A DNA stretch of 64,000 nt from Hebobacterum sp964559435 (GTDB lineage: Bacteria; Armatimonadota; Hebobacteria; Hebobacterales; Hebobacteraceae), in contig CAZLHI010000006.1 of the NCBI GenBank assembly GCA_964559435.1, positions 60,088-124,087 of the forward strand, written 5' to 3'. Below are positions 1 to 8,204 of this stretch, piece by piece. Each line of letters opens with the position of its first letter. The first letter of the stretch is position 1. Position numbers and translations under genes: made by a program. Below the pieces are notes generated by a model that ran no database searches, was not told the origin of the DNA, and saw only the letters and a program-made list of their open reading frames with translations.

Positions 1-2
1 GA

Positions 3-110
3 GGCGTGAATGTGGCCCAGGGCAGAATAGTTCACAGTGCGGTCGCAAAGGCTTTTGGCATGACCGCCTCAAAACTCCAAGAAGTCGATCTGACGGAGGA
101 CTGCGGGTGA
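3..110 (+). CDS. probable alanine dehydrogenase, C-terminal end (gene cut by the window edge)
   Basis: An open frame enters at the left edge and stops at TGA 108-110. Its 35 visible residues begin GVNVAQGRIVHSAVAKAFG. This resembles the C-terminal tail of alanine dehydrogenase, where a conserved G-[LV]-N-x-x-x-G-x-[VI]-x-[HY]-x-A-V-A segment closes the substrate domain. That enzyme interconverts L-alanine and pyruvate with NAD. The stop codon overlaps the GTG of the next gene (GTGA), so the two are probably cotranscribed. The fragment is short, so the family call rests on pattern memory only; the reading frame and the overlap are direct observations. Confidence 0.45.
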   Translation, partial: GVNVAQGRIVHSAVAKAFGMTASKLQEVDLTEDCG

Positions 111-1087
111 AAGACAGCGCCAACTTAGATGTGCTCGCCCTCCCTTCTGTCGCCGAACATGAGCGGTGGCTGCGGGCCAAGCGCCGGCAACTGACACGCC
201 TGCTGGGCGGCTTACCCACAAAGGAAGCTCTCAACGCGCATGTCATGCGGCGGCAGGAGGAGCCGAAACGCATCATCGAGTGGGTGAGCTACGAGGCCGA
301 GCCGGGAGAGGTCATACCCGCCATTATGCTGATTCCGCGTCGCCGGACCCCGCCGCTGCCTGCCGTCATCTGCCACCACCAGCACGCCGGGCAGTACCAC
401 CTCGGCAAGAGCGAGGTGGTCGGCTGGGCCGGCAGCCCGCAGCAGGCATATGCAGCCGAGCTGTGCGCCCGCGGTTATGTCACCTTCGCCCCCGACGCAA
501 TCGGCTTCGAGGAGCGGAGCCATCCCAGCCTCTCCGGCCCGGAGTACGAGCGGTTCCTGGCACATGAACTCTTGCTGAAGGGCCTCACGCTTCAGGGCAA
601 GATGATTTGGGATGTGATGAGGGCGGTGGACTACCTGGCATCCCGCGATGAGGTGGACTCTGAACGCATCGGGATGATGGGACACTCGCTCGGAGCAGCC
701 GAGACGTGGTTCTCTATGGCGCTGGAGCCGCGGATTGCTGCAGGGGCCGCAAGCTGTGGGACGACAACATACGCGGCCGTCCTGGCGGCGGAAAAGTACC
801 ACAACTATGGCTTCTACGTTCCCGGGATTCTGAAGTGGGGCGACCTATCGGAAGTCGTCTCCATGATTGCGCCCCGCCCTTTCCTCATCCTAGCAGGACA
901 AAACGACCGCGGCTTCCCGGTCTCGGGCGCGAAGCAAGTGGCCGCGCGGGCTGGCATGCTGTATCGCCGACTGGGGCGGCCGCAGGCATTGGAGCTTGTC
1001 GTTTCTGCCGCCGGGCACGAACTCACCGAAGAGATGCGCAGCCGCGCCTACCACTGGTTCGACCGCTGGTTCCAGGCACGTGTGTGA
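107..1087 (+). CDS. alpha/beta hydrolase (dienelactone hydrolase / acetyl-xylan-esterase-like)
   Basis: A 326-residue alpha/beta-hydrolase-fold enzyme, likely a cytoplasmic esterase since no signal peptide is seen. A complete triad is visible: nucleophile Ser194 in GHSLG, Asp267 in AGQND and His304 in AAGHE. The long N-terminal part and the ICHHQHAG stretch near residues 88-95 resemble the large uncharacterised esterases next to sugar-catabolism genes. The GTG start is supported by GGAGGA at 95-100 with a 6-base gap, and it overlaps the stop of the upstream alanine-dehydrogenase-like frame. The substrate cannot be read from the sequence. It could equally be a carboxylesterase or an acyl-sugar esterase. 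Confidence 0.85.
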   Translation: MKDSANLDVLALPSVAEHERWLRAKRRQLTRLLGGLPTKEALNAHVMRRQEEPKRIIEWVSYEAEPGEVIPAIMLIPRRRTPPLPAVICHHQHAGQYHLGKSEVVGWAGSPQQAYAAELCARGYVTFAPDAIGFEERSHPSLSGPEYERFLAHELLLKGLTLQGKMIWDVMRAVDYLASRDEVDSERIGMMGHSLGAAETWFSMALEPRIAAGAASCGTTTYAAVLAAEKYHNYGFYVPGILKWGDLSEVVSMIAPRPFLILAGQNDRGFPVSGAKQVAARAGMLYRRLGRPQALELVVSAAGHELTEEMRSRAYHWFDRWFQARV

Positions 1088-1140
1088 AGACGACCGCATC
1101 GGCCTGATGGTTACAGAGCAGGACTGCCAGCCAGCCTGGA

Positions 1141-1198
1141 GGTCCGGGCCTCCCACAAAAAGACGCTGCGTCCGGGAAACCCGAACGCAGCGCGGACC
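1141..1198. other. strong hairpin between hydrolase and proB
   Basis: GCTGCGT at 1165-1171 pairs with ACGCAGC at 1185-1191. CGGG/CCCG form an inner stem around an AAA loop, and GGTCC 1141-1145 with GGACC 1194-1198 extends it. No T-run follows on the plus strand. The A-run at 1157-1161 would place a T-run after the hairpin on the minus strand, where no gene is seen. It may stop or stabilise the 3' end of the hydrolase transcript; the role is inferred. Confidence 0.35.
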
Positions 1199-1277
1199 AG
1201 GGGCACGCAGAGGCGTGTCCAGTGTCTTAATGCCACATTATGGCCGCTTTTCTCATGACTTTTGTAGCTGGCCTTGT

Positions 1278-1306
1278 TCGACAGCCGCCGCACAAAGTGC
1301 TAGAAT
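1278..1306 (+). promoter_or_regulatory. candidate sigma70-type promoter of proB
   Basis: TCGACA (1278-1283) and TAGAAT (1301-1306) are separated by 17 bases, and TG at 1298-1299 gives an extended -10. Transcription would start near 1313, leaving a very short leader before the RBS GAGGT (1314-1318) and GTG 1326. This is consensus matching by eye. Confidence 0.4.
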
Positions 1307-1325
1307 CTCGCCTGAGGTCCTGACA

Positions 1326-2465
1326 GTGGTCGCAGCCCGCTCTCAGCTAGGTCAGGCGTCCCGCCTCATCGTGAAGCTCGGGTCCCGGGTGGTGACGACC
1401 CCGGAAGGCGACGTAGACGAGTGCCACCTCTCCCACCTCGCCGAGCAGATCGCTGAGCTGACGCAGGCCGGCAAAGAGGTCGTGGTCGTCACGAGCGGCG
1501 CCATCCGAGCAGGGCGAAACCAGCTCAGCATTCGGAATCAGCGGATGGACCTGCCCGCCCGCCAGGCAGCTGCAGCCGTGGGCCAGATAGAACTCATGTG
1601 GCGCTACCGGGAGGTCTTCGGCCGGGTCAACCAGCAGATTGCCCAAGTGCTACTGACACAGGCCGAGCTTTCCGACTTCCGCCGCTACCTGCATCTGCGC
1701 AATACTCTTACAACACTCCTGCGAGAGTACGAAGTTGTGCCGGTGCTGAATGAGAACGATTCGGTCTCGGCACAAGGAGTGCAGATCGGAGAGAACGACC
1801 GACTCGCCGCCGTCGTCGCCTCCAAGCTGGATGCGGACTTGCTGTTATCTTTGTCCGATGTGGCCGGCTACTTCGACGGCGATCCCAACCGCGATCCGAG
1901 CGCGAAGCTCATTTCCGTGGTGGAGGAGATCACCCCGGAGATGGAGCGAAAGGCGGCCGACACTGCTGGTCTCGCCGGCCGCGGCGGGATGCGGACCAAA
2001 GTCGAATCGGCCGGCATCGCCATGAACGCTGGCGTCATCATGGTGATCGCCCACGGCCGGGAGCCGGATGTCATACGACGCATCATGCGAGGCGAGGAGA
2101 TTGGCACCATATTCGTCCCGAAGCTTGCGAAGATGCGCTCGCGGAAGCGCTGGATCGCCTATGCGGCCGTGCCCAAGGGACAAGTGATCGTGGACGAAGG
2201 CGCAGCGCGTGCCCTTGTCGAGGAGGGCAAGAGCCTTCTGCCGGTCGGGATCGTGAACGCCGAAGGCGAGTTCGAGGCCGGCGACATGGTGACGGTGGCC
2301 GTAGACGAGACGGGGGGGCGGCATGAGATTGCTCGCGGCCTGACGAACTACGACGCTCGGGATTTAAGAAGAATCCAAGGCTGTAGGTCGAAAGATATCG
2401 TCAAACGACTGGGGCACAGAGATTTCGACGAAGCCATCCACCGAGACAATCTCGTCGTCCTCTAA
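1326..2465 (+). CDS. proB: glutamate 5-kinase
   Basis: Phosphorylates L-glutamate to gamma-glutamyl phosphate, the first step of proline synthesis, in the cytoplasm. The 379-residue protein shows the amino-acid-kinase fold: the N-terminal IVKLGSRVV phosphate-binding strand, VVVTSGAI, VPVLNENDSV and the GRGGMRTKVESA segment. It ends in a PUA domain (about residues 280-365) with RGLTNYDA and the GxxSxDI-like GCRSKDI tail, so it is the full long form (E. coli ProB is 367). I chose GTG 1326 because GAGGT sits 7 bases upstream and the family begins shortly before the IVKLG strand; the open frame extends further upstream without homology. proA is not adjacent. Confidence 0.95.
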   Translation: MVAARSQLGQASRLIVKLGSRVVTTPEGDVDECHLSHLAEQIAELTQAGKEVVVVTSGAIRAGRNQLSIRNQRMDLPARQAAAAVGQIELMWRYREVFGRVNQQIAQVLLTQAELSDFRRYLHLRNTLTTLLREYEVVPVLNENDSVSAQGVQIGENDRLAAVVASKLDADLLLSLSDVAGYFDGDPNRDPSAKLISVVEEITPEMERKAADTAGLAGRGGMRTKVESAGIAMNAGVIMVIAHGREPDVIRRIMRGEEIGTIFVPKLAKMRSRKRWIAYAAVPKGQVIVDEGAARALVEEGKSLLPVGIVNAEGEFEAGDMVTVAVDETGGRHEIARGLTNYDARDLRRIQGCRSKDIVKRLGHRDFDEAIHRDNLVVL

Positions 2466-2499
2466 GCGGCGGGGGTCCGTCGAAGGCCGGGAGCCGGCG

Positions 2500-3582
2500 A
2501 TGTCAATCCCGCGCGGCAAACGGATATTGATGAGGGGGAACGAAGCACTCGCCCAGGCCGCCATAGACGCGGGGTGCCGAGCCTTCTTCGGCTATCCCAT
2601 CACGCCGCAGAACCAGATACCAGACTACTTCGCGCGGCACATGCCGGAGGTGGGCGGGGTGTTCCTCCAGGCGGAGAGCGAACTCGCGGCCATCAACATG
2701 GTCTACGGTGCCGCGGCCGCGGGTACCCGGGTCATGACGGCTTCCTCCAGCCCCGGCATCAGCCTCAAGCAGGAAGGCATTTCGTATCTCGCCCAGTCGG
2801 AATTGCCCTGTGTCATCGTCAACATCATGCGAGGCGGGTCAGGGCTTGGCAATATCGCTCCCGCACAGGCCGACTATTTCCAATCCGTCAAGGGCGGAGG
2901 GCACGGCGATTATCGGACGCTGGTGCTGGCCCCGTGGTCGGTTCAGGAGCTGTACGACCTCACTCGAGAGGCCTTCGACATCGCGGACCGCTACCGGAAC
3001 CCCGTGCTGATCCTCGGGGACGCCCTCCTCGGGCAGATGATGGAGCCGATGGTCATTCCCGAGGAGGTCGTTGATCCCGCGAAGCTTCCGCGCAAACCCT
3101 GGGCCACAGATGGTGCGAACGGCCGCCCGAGGAACATCATCAACTCGCTGTACATCAAGGAGCCCGACCTGGAGGAGGTGAATCTCCGGATCAACGCTCG
3201 CTACGAAGAAGCCGCGAAGAACGAGGTCCGCTTCGCAGAGGAGCACCTGGAGGACGCGGAACTCGCCATTGTCGCCTACGGCACCGCTGCCCGCGTCGCC
3301 GTCACGGCCCTAGAGGAGGCCCGCAAGGAAGGGCTGCGAGTGGGTCTCATGCGTCCGATCAGTCTCTACCCGTTCCCGTCAGACGAGATGTCCTCCTTGG
3401 CCGATCGGGTCCGGGCGATCCTGGTGGCGGAACTGAGCCTCGGACAGCTTGTTGAGGACGTGCGGCTGGCGGTCGCAGGGCGCTGCCCCGTCCACCTTCT
3501 GGGGCGTTCGGGCGGAGTGATCATCACACCGATGGAGATGGTCGAGGCTCTGGCACAGCTTGCTGACCGCGGCCAGGCATAG
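2500..3582 (+). CDS. vorB: 2-oxoacid:ferredoxin oxidoreductase, alpha subunit (VorB/KorA type)
   Basis: Large subunit of a thiamine-pyrophosphate, CoA-dependent enzyme that oxidatively decarboxylates 2-oxoacids (branched-chain 2-oxoacids or 2-oxoglutarate) and reduces ferredoxin. The 360-residue protein has the RGNEALAQAAIDAGC start and the FGYPITPQNQI and ASSSPGISLKQE motifs. It also has NIMRGGSGLGNIAPAQAD, typical of the pyrimidine-binding domain, followed by the transketolase-C-like domain. It is followed after 2 bases by the beta subunit and then gamma. Substrate preference between VorB and KorA cannot be decided from sequence alone. No 4Fe-4S delta gene is adjacent. Confidence 0.88.
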   Translation: MSIPRGKRILMRGNEALAQAAIDAGCRAFFGYPITPQNQIPDYFARHMPEVGGVFLQAESELAAINMVYGAAAAGTRVMTASSSPGISLKQEGISYLAQSELPCVIVNIMRGGSGLGNIAPAQADYFQSVKGGGHGDYRTLVLAPWSVQELYDLTREAFDIADRYRNPVLILGDALLGQMMEPMVIPEEVVDPAKLPRKPWATDGANGRPRNIINSLYIKEPDLEEVNLRINARYEEAAKNEVRFAEEHLEDAELAIVAYGTAARVAVTALEEARKEGLRVGLMRPISLYPFPSDEMSSLADRVRAILVAELSLGQLVEDVRLAVAGRCPVHLLGRSGGVIITPMEMVEALAQLADRGQA

Positions 3583-3584
3583 AG

Positions 3585-4358
3585 ATGGCAGTCCAGAAGC
3601 AGCAGCCAACCGTTTTCGACCGCCCGCAGGCCCTGGAGCCGGTTCGCATGCACTACTGCCCGGGGTGCACGCACGGCATTGTCCACCGGCTCGTCGCGGA
3701 GGTCATGGACGAGTTCGACCTGTCCGGGCGCGCGGTGGGCATCGCGTCGGTCGGCTGCTCGGTGTTCGCCTACAACTACTTCGCCTGTGACATGATCGAG
3801 GCGGCCCACGGCCGCGCGCCCGCGGTCGCAACCGGGCTGAAGCGGGTGCGGCCCGAGCTATTCACGTTCGCTTACCAAGGCGACGGCGACCTCGCGTCCA
3901 TCGGCATCGCGGAGACGATTCACGCGGCGGCCCGCGCGGAGAACATCAGCATCATCTTCATCAACAACGCCGTCTACGGGATGACGGGAGGCCAGATGGC
4001 GCCGACCACACTGCCCGGGATGATAACGAGCACCACGCCCTACGGCCGCGACCCAAAGGAGGCCGGCAACCCGATACGGGTCTGCGAGCTACTGGCGGCC
4101 CTCGACGGGCCGGCCTACCTGGCGCGGGTGACGGTGACCGACCCGCGCCGAGTACGGGCGGCGAAGCGGGCGATCCGGAAAGCATTTCGAGCGCAGCTCG
4201 AAGCGCTGGGCTTCTCCCTCGTTGAAGTCCTCTCCACCTGTCCCACGCGCTGGGGCATGCGGCCCCAGGACGCCCTGCACTGGCTCGAAGAGAACATGGT
4301 GCCCTACTACCCCTTGAGGGAGTTTGTCGTATCTGAAGGGCTCCGAGGCGGCACGTGA
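3585..4358 (+). CDS. vorA: 2-oxoacid:ferredoxin oxidoreductase, beta (TPP-binding) subunit
   Basis: Carries the TPP site of the 2-oxoacid:ferredoxin oxidoreductase. The 257-residue protein has YCPGCTHG near the N-terminus, VGCSVFAYNY, then GDGDLASIG followed by INNAVYGMTGGQMAPTT, the Mg-TPP motif (GDGD...N) of this subunit. The Cys of CPGC is normal for the VorA/KorB family. It starts 2 bases after the alpha subunit, and its TGA overlaps the GTG of the gamma gene, so the three are one translationally coupled operon. Length is normal for the family. Confidence 0.9.
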   Translation: MAVQKQQPTVFDRPQALEPVRMHYCPGCTHGIVHRLVAEVMDEFDLSGRAVGIASVGCSVFAYNYFACDMIEAAHGRAPAVATGLKRVRPELFTFAYQGDGDLASIGIAETIHAAARAENISIIFINNAVYGMTGGQMAPTTLPGMITSTTPYGRDPKEAGNPIRVCELLAALDGPAYLARVTVTDPRRVRAAKRAIRKAFRAQLEALGFSLVEVLSTCPTRWGMRPQDALHWLEENMVPYYPLREFVVSEGLRGGT

Positions 4359-4927
4359 GCGCCGGGCCAATCCACCACGAGGTCCTCATCGCGGGCTTCG
4401 GGGGCCAGGGTGTGGTGCTGGCCGGGAACTTGCTCGCAACCGCCGCACTTGCCGAGGGAAGAGAGGTGATCTGGGCTCCCTCTTACGGGCCCGAGATGCG
4501 CGGTGGGCCGGTGCACTGCACGGTAATTGTGTCCTCCCAGCGAATCGGCTCCCCCGAGGTATCCCTGGCGGATTCGCTGCTGATCATGGACTCGGCGTCG
4601 CTGGGACGGTTCAGTGCGCGGACAAAGCCGGACGGCCTCCTTGTGCTGAATAGCTCGCTGGTGAAGGCGCCGCCAAGCCTTGATTCCTTCAGTCTTATCG
4701 AAGTGCCAGCGAACAAAGTGGCCGAGGATCTCGGCGACTCCAGGGTCGCCAACGTAGTCATGCTCGGGGCGTTTCTCGCGGCGCGGCCCGTGGTATCGCC
4801 GGAAAGCGTCGTTGAGGCGATGAAGCTCTCCGCAGGCAAGGCGATGGCGCGGCTGGTGGGTGTGAACGAACAGGCCCTGGCCAAGGGAGCCGAACTGGCG
4901 CAGAAGGTGCTCGGGACACGCTCTTAG
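4355..4927 (+). CDS. vorC: 2-oxoacid:ferredoxin oxidoreductase, gamma subunit
   Basis: The 190-residue third subunit of the complex, a POR_N/gamma-domain protein completing the CoA-site region. It opens with the diagnostic EVLIAGFGGQGVVLAG and has SYGPEMRGGPVHCTVIVSS. The GTG start overlaps the upstream stop (GTGA). With VorB and VorA it forms an alpha-beta-gamma set. The missing delta ferredoxin-like subunit implies either use of a free ferredoxin or a delta gene elsewhere. Confidence 0.9.
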   Translation: MSAGPIHHEVLIAGFGGQGVVLAGNLLATAALAEGREVIWAPSYGPEMRGGPVHCTVIVSSQRIGSPEVSLADSLLIMDSASLGRFSARTKPDGLLVLNSSLVKAPPSLDSFSLIEVPANKVAEDLGDSRVANVVMLGAFLAARPVVSPESVVEAMKLSAGKAMARLVGVNEQALAKGAELAQKVLGTRS

Positions 4928-5035
4928 CCCTTGCCCTCCCGCCTGCGGTCGGCAGGCAGAACTGCTGCCGGGACTTCTTCCCACGTCATGGCGTCTAACA
5001 ACGAGCCCGACCGCCGCGCCTGGAGGGAGTCGAGC

Positions 5036-6997
5036 ATGAAAGCTGTCCTGCCGGGTCTCTGCCTGTTGCTTCTCCTGCCTGGGTCGTGTCTCGCCGGCCA
5101 GGCCGATCCCACTCCCTGGCTTCCGTCTGAGTCCTTGGTGGGTGGCAGCCAGTACGACTCGCGCCTTGACAAGCCGGTGCACTTCTGGGGCGCGGGGATG
5201 CTGCTCGCCGACGTGTTCTCGTCCGTCGCATCGCAGACCGGGGTGAAGCTCACCTTCTCGCCGGCTGGCGACGAGAACGAGCGCGTTCCGGTAAGCCTGT
5301 TCCTGAACGAGGAGCACCCGCCGTCCCTGCGGGCCGCTATGGTCCAACTCTCATGGGTGCTGGACTGCAACTTTTTCTGCGAGGGCAGCGAGGGACAGCA
5401 GACGTACTACCTCATGCATACCAGCATCGCCGACGGGGCGGCCGCGCGCCTCCGCCGAGAGGCTGAGGAGAGGATTCAGCCACGCGTGCGGGCGCTTGAC
5501 CAGCTGAGTTCCCAGCTGCATGAGCTCGCGAGTGCGCTGGCCCTACCTCGAGACGAGGCGATAGGGCTCTATCAGGGCGCCGACGACTTGCTGCTCCTGA
5601 ACCTACTCGAACCGGCGCGGCGGGCCGCGGCGAGACTCGTCCTGCGGTACGAATCCTCTGTGTCATTGCTTGACGGAGGAGAGCAAGATCCTAGGATACG
5701 AAGCGCAAGGCGCTGCCATTTCACGTCTTGGTGCCATGTGAGCGTTGAAGAACAGGACCTCCAGGATTTCGAGCGCGCATGTGGTGTGACCCCCGACACG
5801 CTCGTGGCGGATCCAGATCGCTTCTGGGTCCGGCTGGAGTTGAGGGACACTGGCGAAGAGGTCCACGCGGACCTGCGCGTCGGCGCCGATCTCCAAGCGC
5901 GCACGCAGTACACGCTGGCTGCGGTCGGCGACCGGCGGGATCTCGAACCGGAAGAACAGCTGACACTGCGCCGGCTCCTGGGAGAGCGGATCAGCGAGGA
6001 ACGCGCGGCCGCATTCCTCGCAGCCGAGCGCGACGCCTCCGCCGGAAGACTGCGCGAGCGACAGAGGGCGCAGCAGGAAGCGGCACGGTCACTCTCCTCT
6101 GATGCCGAGCGCCGGCTTCGCGTGACAGGCGTCGAGCTGAGGCCGGGCGCGTCCCACTTCTGCTGGCAGGTACAGGAGGCGGTGGCGCGAGCAACCGGGT
6201 TCAACATCGCATCTGACGCACTCTGGTGGCATGAGGGGCCTACGACAGATGCCGCGGAGAGTGCACTTGGTATCCTCGACATGCTGAGCACAGGAATCCT
6301 AAGGTTCGGTGAACTCAACGTCCCCCTGTGGCAGTGGGAAGACGCCGGGAGCTTCCTGCGGTTCCGAGCAGCGGATCGCGGCGTGTGGCGCGCAGCGATG
6401 CTGCCGAGGGCCGTACTGGGAGAGCTGGACGCTTTCCTGGCACCCTATGTACCGGAGAACAGAACCGACAGGGGCGGGCCGCGGGTGGTCGAGGTCACGG
6501 TCCCGCTCATGCCGCGTCAACTCGCCCATCTCGCCGGCAACCTGACCGACGTTCAGTTCCGGTACGGGCCGTTCGTGAACCATGAGGATCCGACCGAACC
6601 GTCAGGCATCGTCAGGAATGCGTTCCTTCGAGAGTCGCTTGGATGGCCCTGGCCAAGTCTGTCTGATCTGCGCTTCTGCGCATCCCTGAGTGATGGTCAA
6701 TGGGAGCGCCTGGCAGAAACGGGACTGAACAGCGATAGCCTGTCACCAGAGCAAGCCCGACTCCTCAGCGATGCCAGTGGGGAGAGCCACATCTTGGACT
6801 GCCCGGTGACGCTCACGCTGAAGCGGCGTGACTGCACATACGAGATTCGCTATCACGGGGACTGCAAGCTCACGACTGAGGACACCTGGACGCGTCTGCT
6901 CCTCCACGACACGCTCGCCAGGTTTCCCGAGAGCATCACCGTTCGCGCAGAGCTCCCCTACTGCGAGACAGGGGAGGCGACCGCTGGGGGCGGGTGA
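5036..6997 (+). CDS. secreted protein with N-terminal STN-like domain, function unknown
   Basis: I do not recognise a characterised family over the full 653 residues. ATG 5036 is preceded by GGAGGGAG and opens a classical signal peptide (hydrophobic LPGLCLLLLLPGSCLA, cleavage probably near CLA-GQ), so the protein is exported. Residues about 40-125 (VHFWGAGMLLADVFSSVASQTGVKL ... VPVSLFLNEEHPPSLRAAMVQL) have the short repeat pattern of STN/secretin-N domains. A charged, probably coiled-coil stretch follows (LRREAEERIQPRVRALDQL). The rest is rich in WG and aromatic positions without a catalytic motif I can name. It stands alone between the oxidoreductase operon and the convergent Nudix gene. Confidence 0.6.
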   Translation: MKAVLPGLCLLLLLPGSCLAGQADPTPWLPSESLVGGSQYDSRLDKPVHFWGAGMLLADVFSSVASQTGVKLTFSPAGDENERVPVSLFLNEEHPPSLRAAMVQLSWVLDCNFFCEGSEGQQTYYLMHTSIADGAAARLRREAEERIQPRVRALDQLSSQLHELASALALPRDEAIGLYQGADDLLLLNLLEPARRAAARLVLRYESSVSLLDGGEQDPRIRSARRCHFTSWCHVSVEEQDLQDFERACGVTPDTLVADPDRFWVRLELRDTGEEVHADLRVGADLQARTQYTLAAVGDRRDLEPEEQLTLRRLLGERISEERAAAFLAAERDASAGRLRERQRAQQEAARSLSSDAERRLRVTGVELRPGASHFCWQVQEAVARATGFNIASDALWWHEGPTTDAAESALGILDMLSTGILRFGELNVPLWQWEDAGSFLRFRAADRGVWRAAMLPRAVLGELDAFLAPYVPENRTDRGGPRVVEVTVPLMPRQLAHLAGNLTDVQFRYGPFVNHEDPTEPSGIVRNAFLRESLGWPWPSLSDLRFCASLSDGQWERLAETGLNSDSLSPEQARLLSDASGESHILDCPVTLTLKRRDCTYEIRYHGDCKLTTEDTWTRLLLHDTLARFPESITVRAELPYCETGEATAGGG

Positions 6998-7002
6998 GCC
7001 GC

Positions 7003-7575
7003 TCAGCGTCCCCCCTGGCGATTCAGGAACTGCTGTGTCTTGAGGATGAGGACGCAGGAAGCCCCGTGGGTGATCTCTCCCCGCAGGACGGCCTCGACGC
7101 CGTCCTCAAAGGGCATCCTGATCCCCTCGATGCGCTCTCCGGCGGCGGGGGTGCGCCGCATCTTCGAGAGCTTGCGCGCCAGGAACATGTAGTTGGGCGA
7201 GTGGATGACGGTGGTGAACGGGTTGACCAGGCCCATGTCGATCCACTCGGCGGCGACCAGGCCCACCTCTTCACCGATTTCCCGCAGACCGGCCTGCTCG
7301 GGCGTCTCGCCGGATTCGAGGCCCCCGCTGACTGCCTCCAGCGATTCCTCGCCGAGGGCGTACTTGAATTCCCGGACCAGGTGCACGCTGCCGTCATCCT
7401 CCATAGGAAGCACGGTCACGCCCGGCTTCATGGTCACCACGCCGTACTTGGCGTCCTCGCCCGATCTGTGCCTGACCTCATCCTCCCGGACCGTGATCCA
7501 GGGATTTTCGTAGATCGGCCGGGACATCAAGATCTCATAGGGGCCCACGTACCGCTCTCCACGCCTGGAAGTCAT
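7003..7575 (-). CDS. Nudix hydrolase, ADP-ribose pyrophosphatase-like
   Basis: Hydrolyses nucleoside diphosphates linked to another moiety, most likely ADP-ribose to AMP and ribose 5-phosphate. The 190-residue protein has a perfect Nudix box at residues 84-106 (GX5EX7REUXEEXGU, with REIGEEVGL at 98-106). It is flanked by EFKYALGEESLEAVSGGLE upstream and VNPFTTVIHSPNYMFLA downstream, a layout typical of the ADP-ribose/NDP-sugar subgroup. I chose ATG at 7575 because AGGAG (complement of 7584-7588) lies 8 bases upstream; the frame is open further upstream but lacks family residues. It converges with the upstream secreted-protein gene. Confidence 0.9.
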   Translation of the reverse strand: MTSRRGERYVGPYEILMSRPIYENPWITVREDEVRHRSGEDAKYGVVTMKPGVTVLPMEDDGSVHLVREFKYALGEESLEAVSGGLESGETPEQAGLREIGEEVGLVAAEWIDMGLVNPFTTVIHSPNYMFLARKLSKMRRTPAAGERIEGIRMPFEDGVEAVLRGEITHGASCVLILKTQQFLNRQGGR

Positions 7576-7910
7576 CTGGTGTGCTCCTGAGGCTCCCGTA
7601 GGTGCAGCAGTCCTTCTTCGTCGGGATCGACCGCACCTGCGGAGATAGCCGGAAAAGCGCTGTGAGAGCCTTCTGAAGGCATTCTGAGAGTTCTGGATGG
7701 CTAGGAATACCCGCCCGGAGGTGCGCATCTCGCTCCGGCGGTGGTCGCTGGCCGGCCGCCCGGCCCGGGAGCCTTGTGACGCTGAGGGGCTCCAGAAACG
7801 CCCTTCTGGGCCAGAATACGTCAGAATCGGCGTTAGAACGTTCTGGAGCCGTGTGGTAGCTTCTCTGCGGAACACAGGGGGCAGAGTCCCCGAAAAGGAG
7901 GCGTGCGAAA
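7576..7910. promoter_or_regulatory. divergent intergenic region with several TTCTG-centred palindromes
   Basis: This 335-base gap separates the Nudix gene from the small gyrase-like gene. It contains CCTTC-T-GAAGG (7669-7679), TTCTGG-G-CCAGAA (7804-7816) and AGAACGTTCT (7835-7844), plus isolated TTCTG copies. The last two are centred about 30 bases apart, roughly three helical turns. They could be operator half-sites for a regulator of the downstream gene. No open frame here looks coding. Confidence 0.35.
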
Positions 7911-8204
7911 ATGGATGTCGTGATCGTAACGGCGAACGGCATGGTAAAGCGGACCTCTGCCGACGAATTCCGTCAGCAGGGCCGCGGCGGGGGCGGGATC
8001 ACCGCGATGGGGGTTGCGGCCGGAGATCGGGTAGTGGGAGCCGTCAAGCTGGGGATGGAGATGAGCGTCATGGTGGTCACTGCTGGGGGTACTGCCATTA
8101 AGTTTGCGGCCAGCGATCTCCGCAGCATGGGCCGCACCGCACAGGGCGTTCGCGCCATCCGCCTGAAGGAGGGCGACAGGGTCGTTGCAGTAGCGGCTCT
8201 GTAG
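7911..8204 (+). CDS. stand-alone two-repeat DNA gyrase A C-terminal (beta-pinwheel) protein
   Basis: A complete 97-residue gene, ATG 7911 with AAGGAGG at 7895-7901. The whole product matches the GyrA/ParC C-terminal pinwheel repeat. Blade 1 (residues 1-48) has NGMVKRTSADEFR, then QQGRGGGGI in the place of the GyrA-box, then AGDRVVGAV. Blade 2 (about 49-97) has GGTAIKFAASDLRSMGRTA, GVRAIRLKEGDRVV. Full GyrA carries six such blades after an 800-residue breakage-reunion part, which is absent here and not encoded on either side. By family knowledge it should bind or bend DNA. Whether three copies assemble into a six-bladed ring is speculation. Confidence 0.8.
   Translation: MDVVIVTANGMVKRTSADEFRQQGRGGGGITAMGVAAGDRVVGAVKLGMEMSVMVVTAGGTAIKFAASDLRSMGRTAQGVRAIRLKEGDRVVAVAAL

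Noticed and set aside
996..1325. The 110 codons upstream of GTG 1326 as part of ProB
   Set aside because: No homology; they cover the end of the hydrolase gene and a hairpin. GTG 1326 has an RBS and fits family length.
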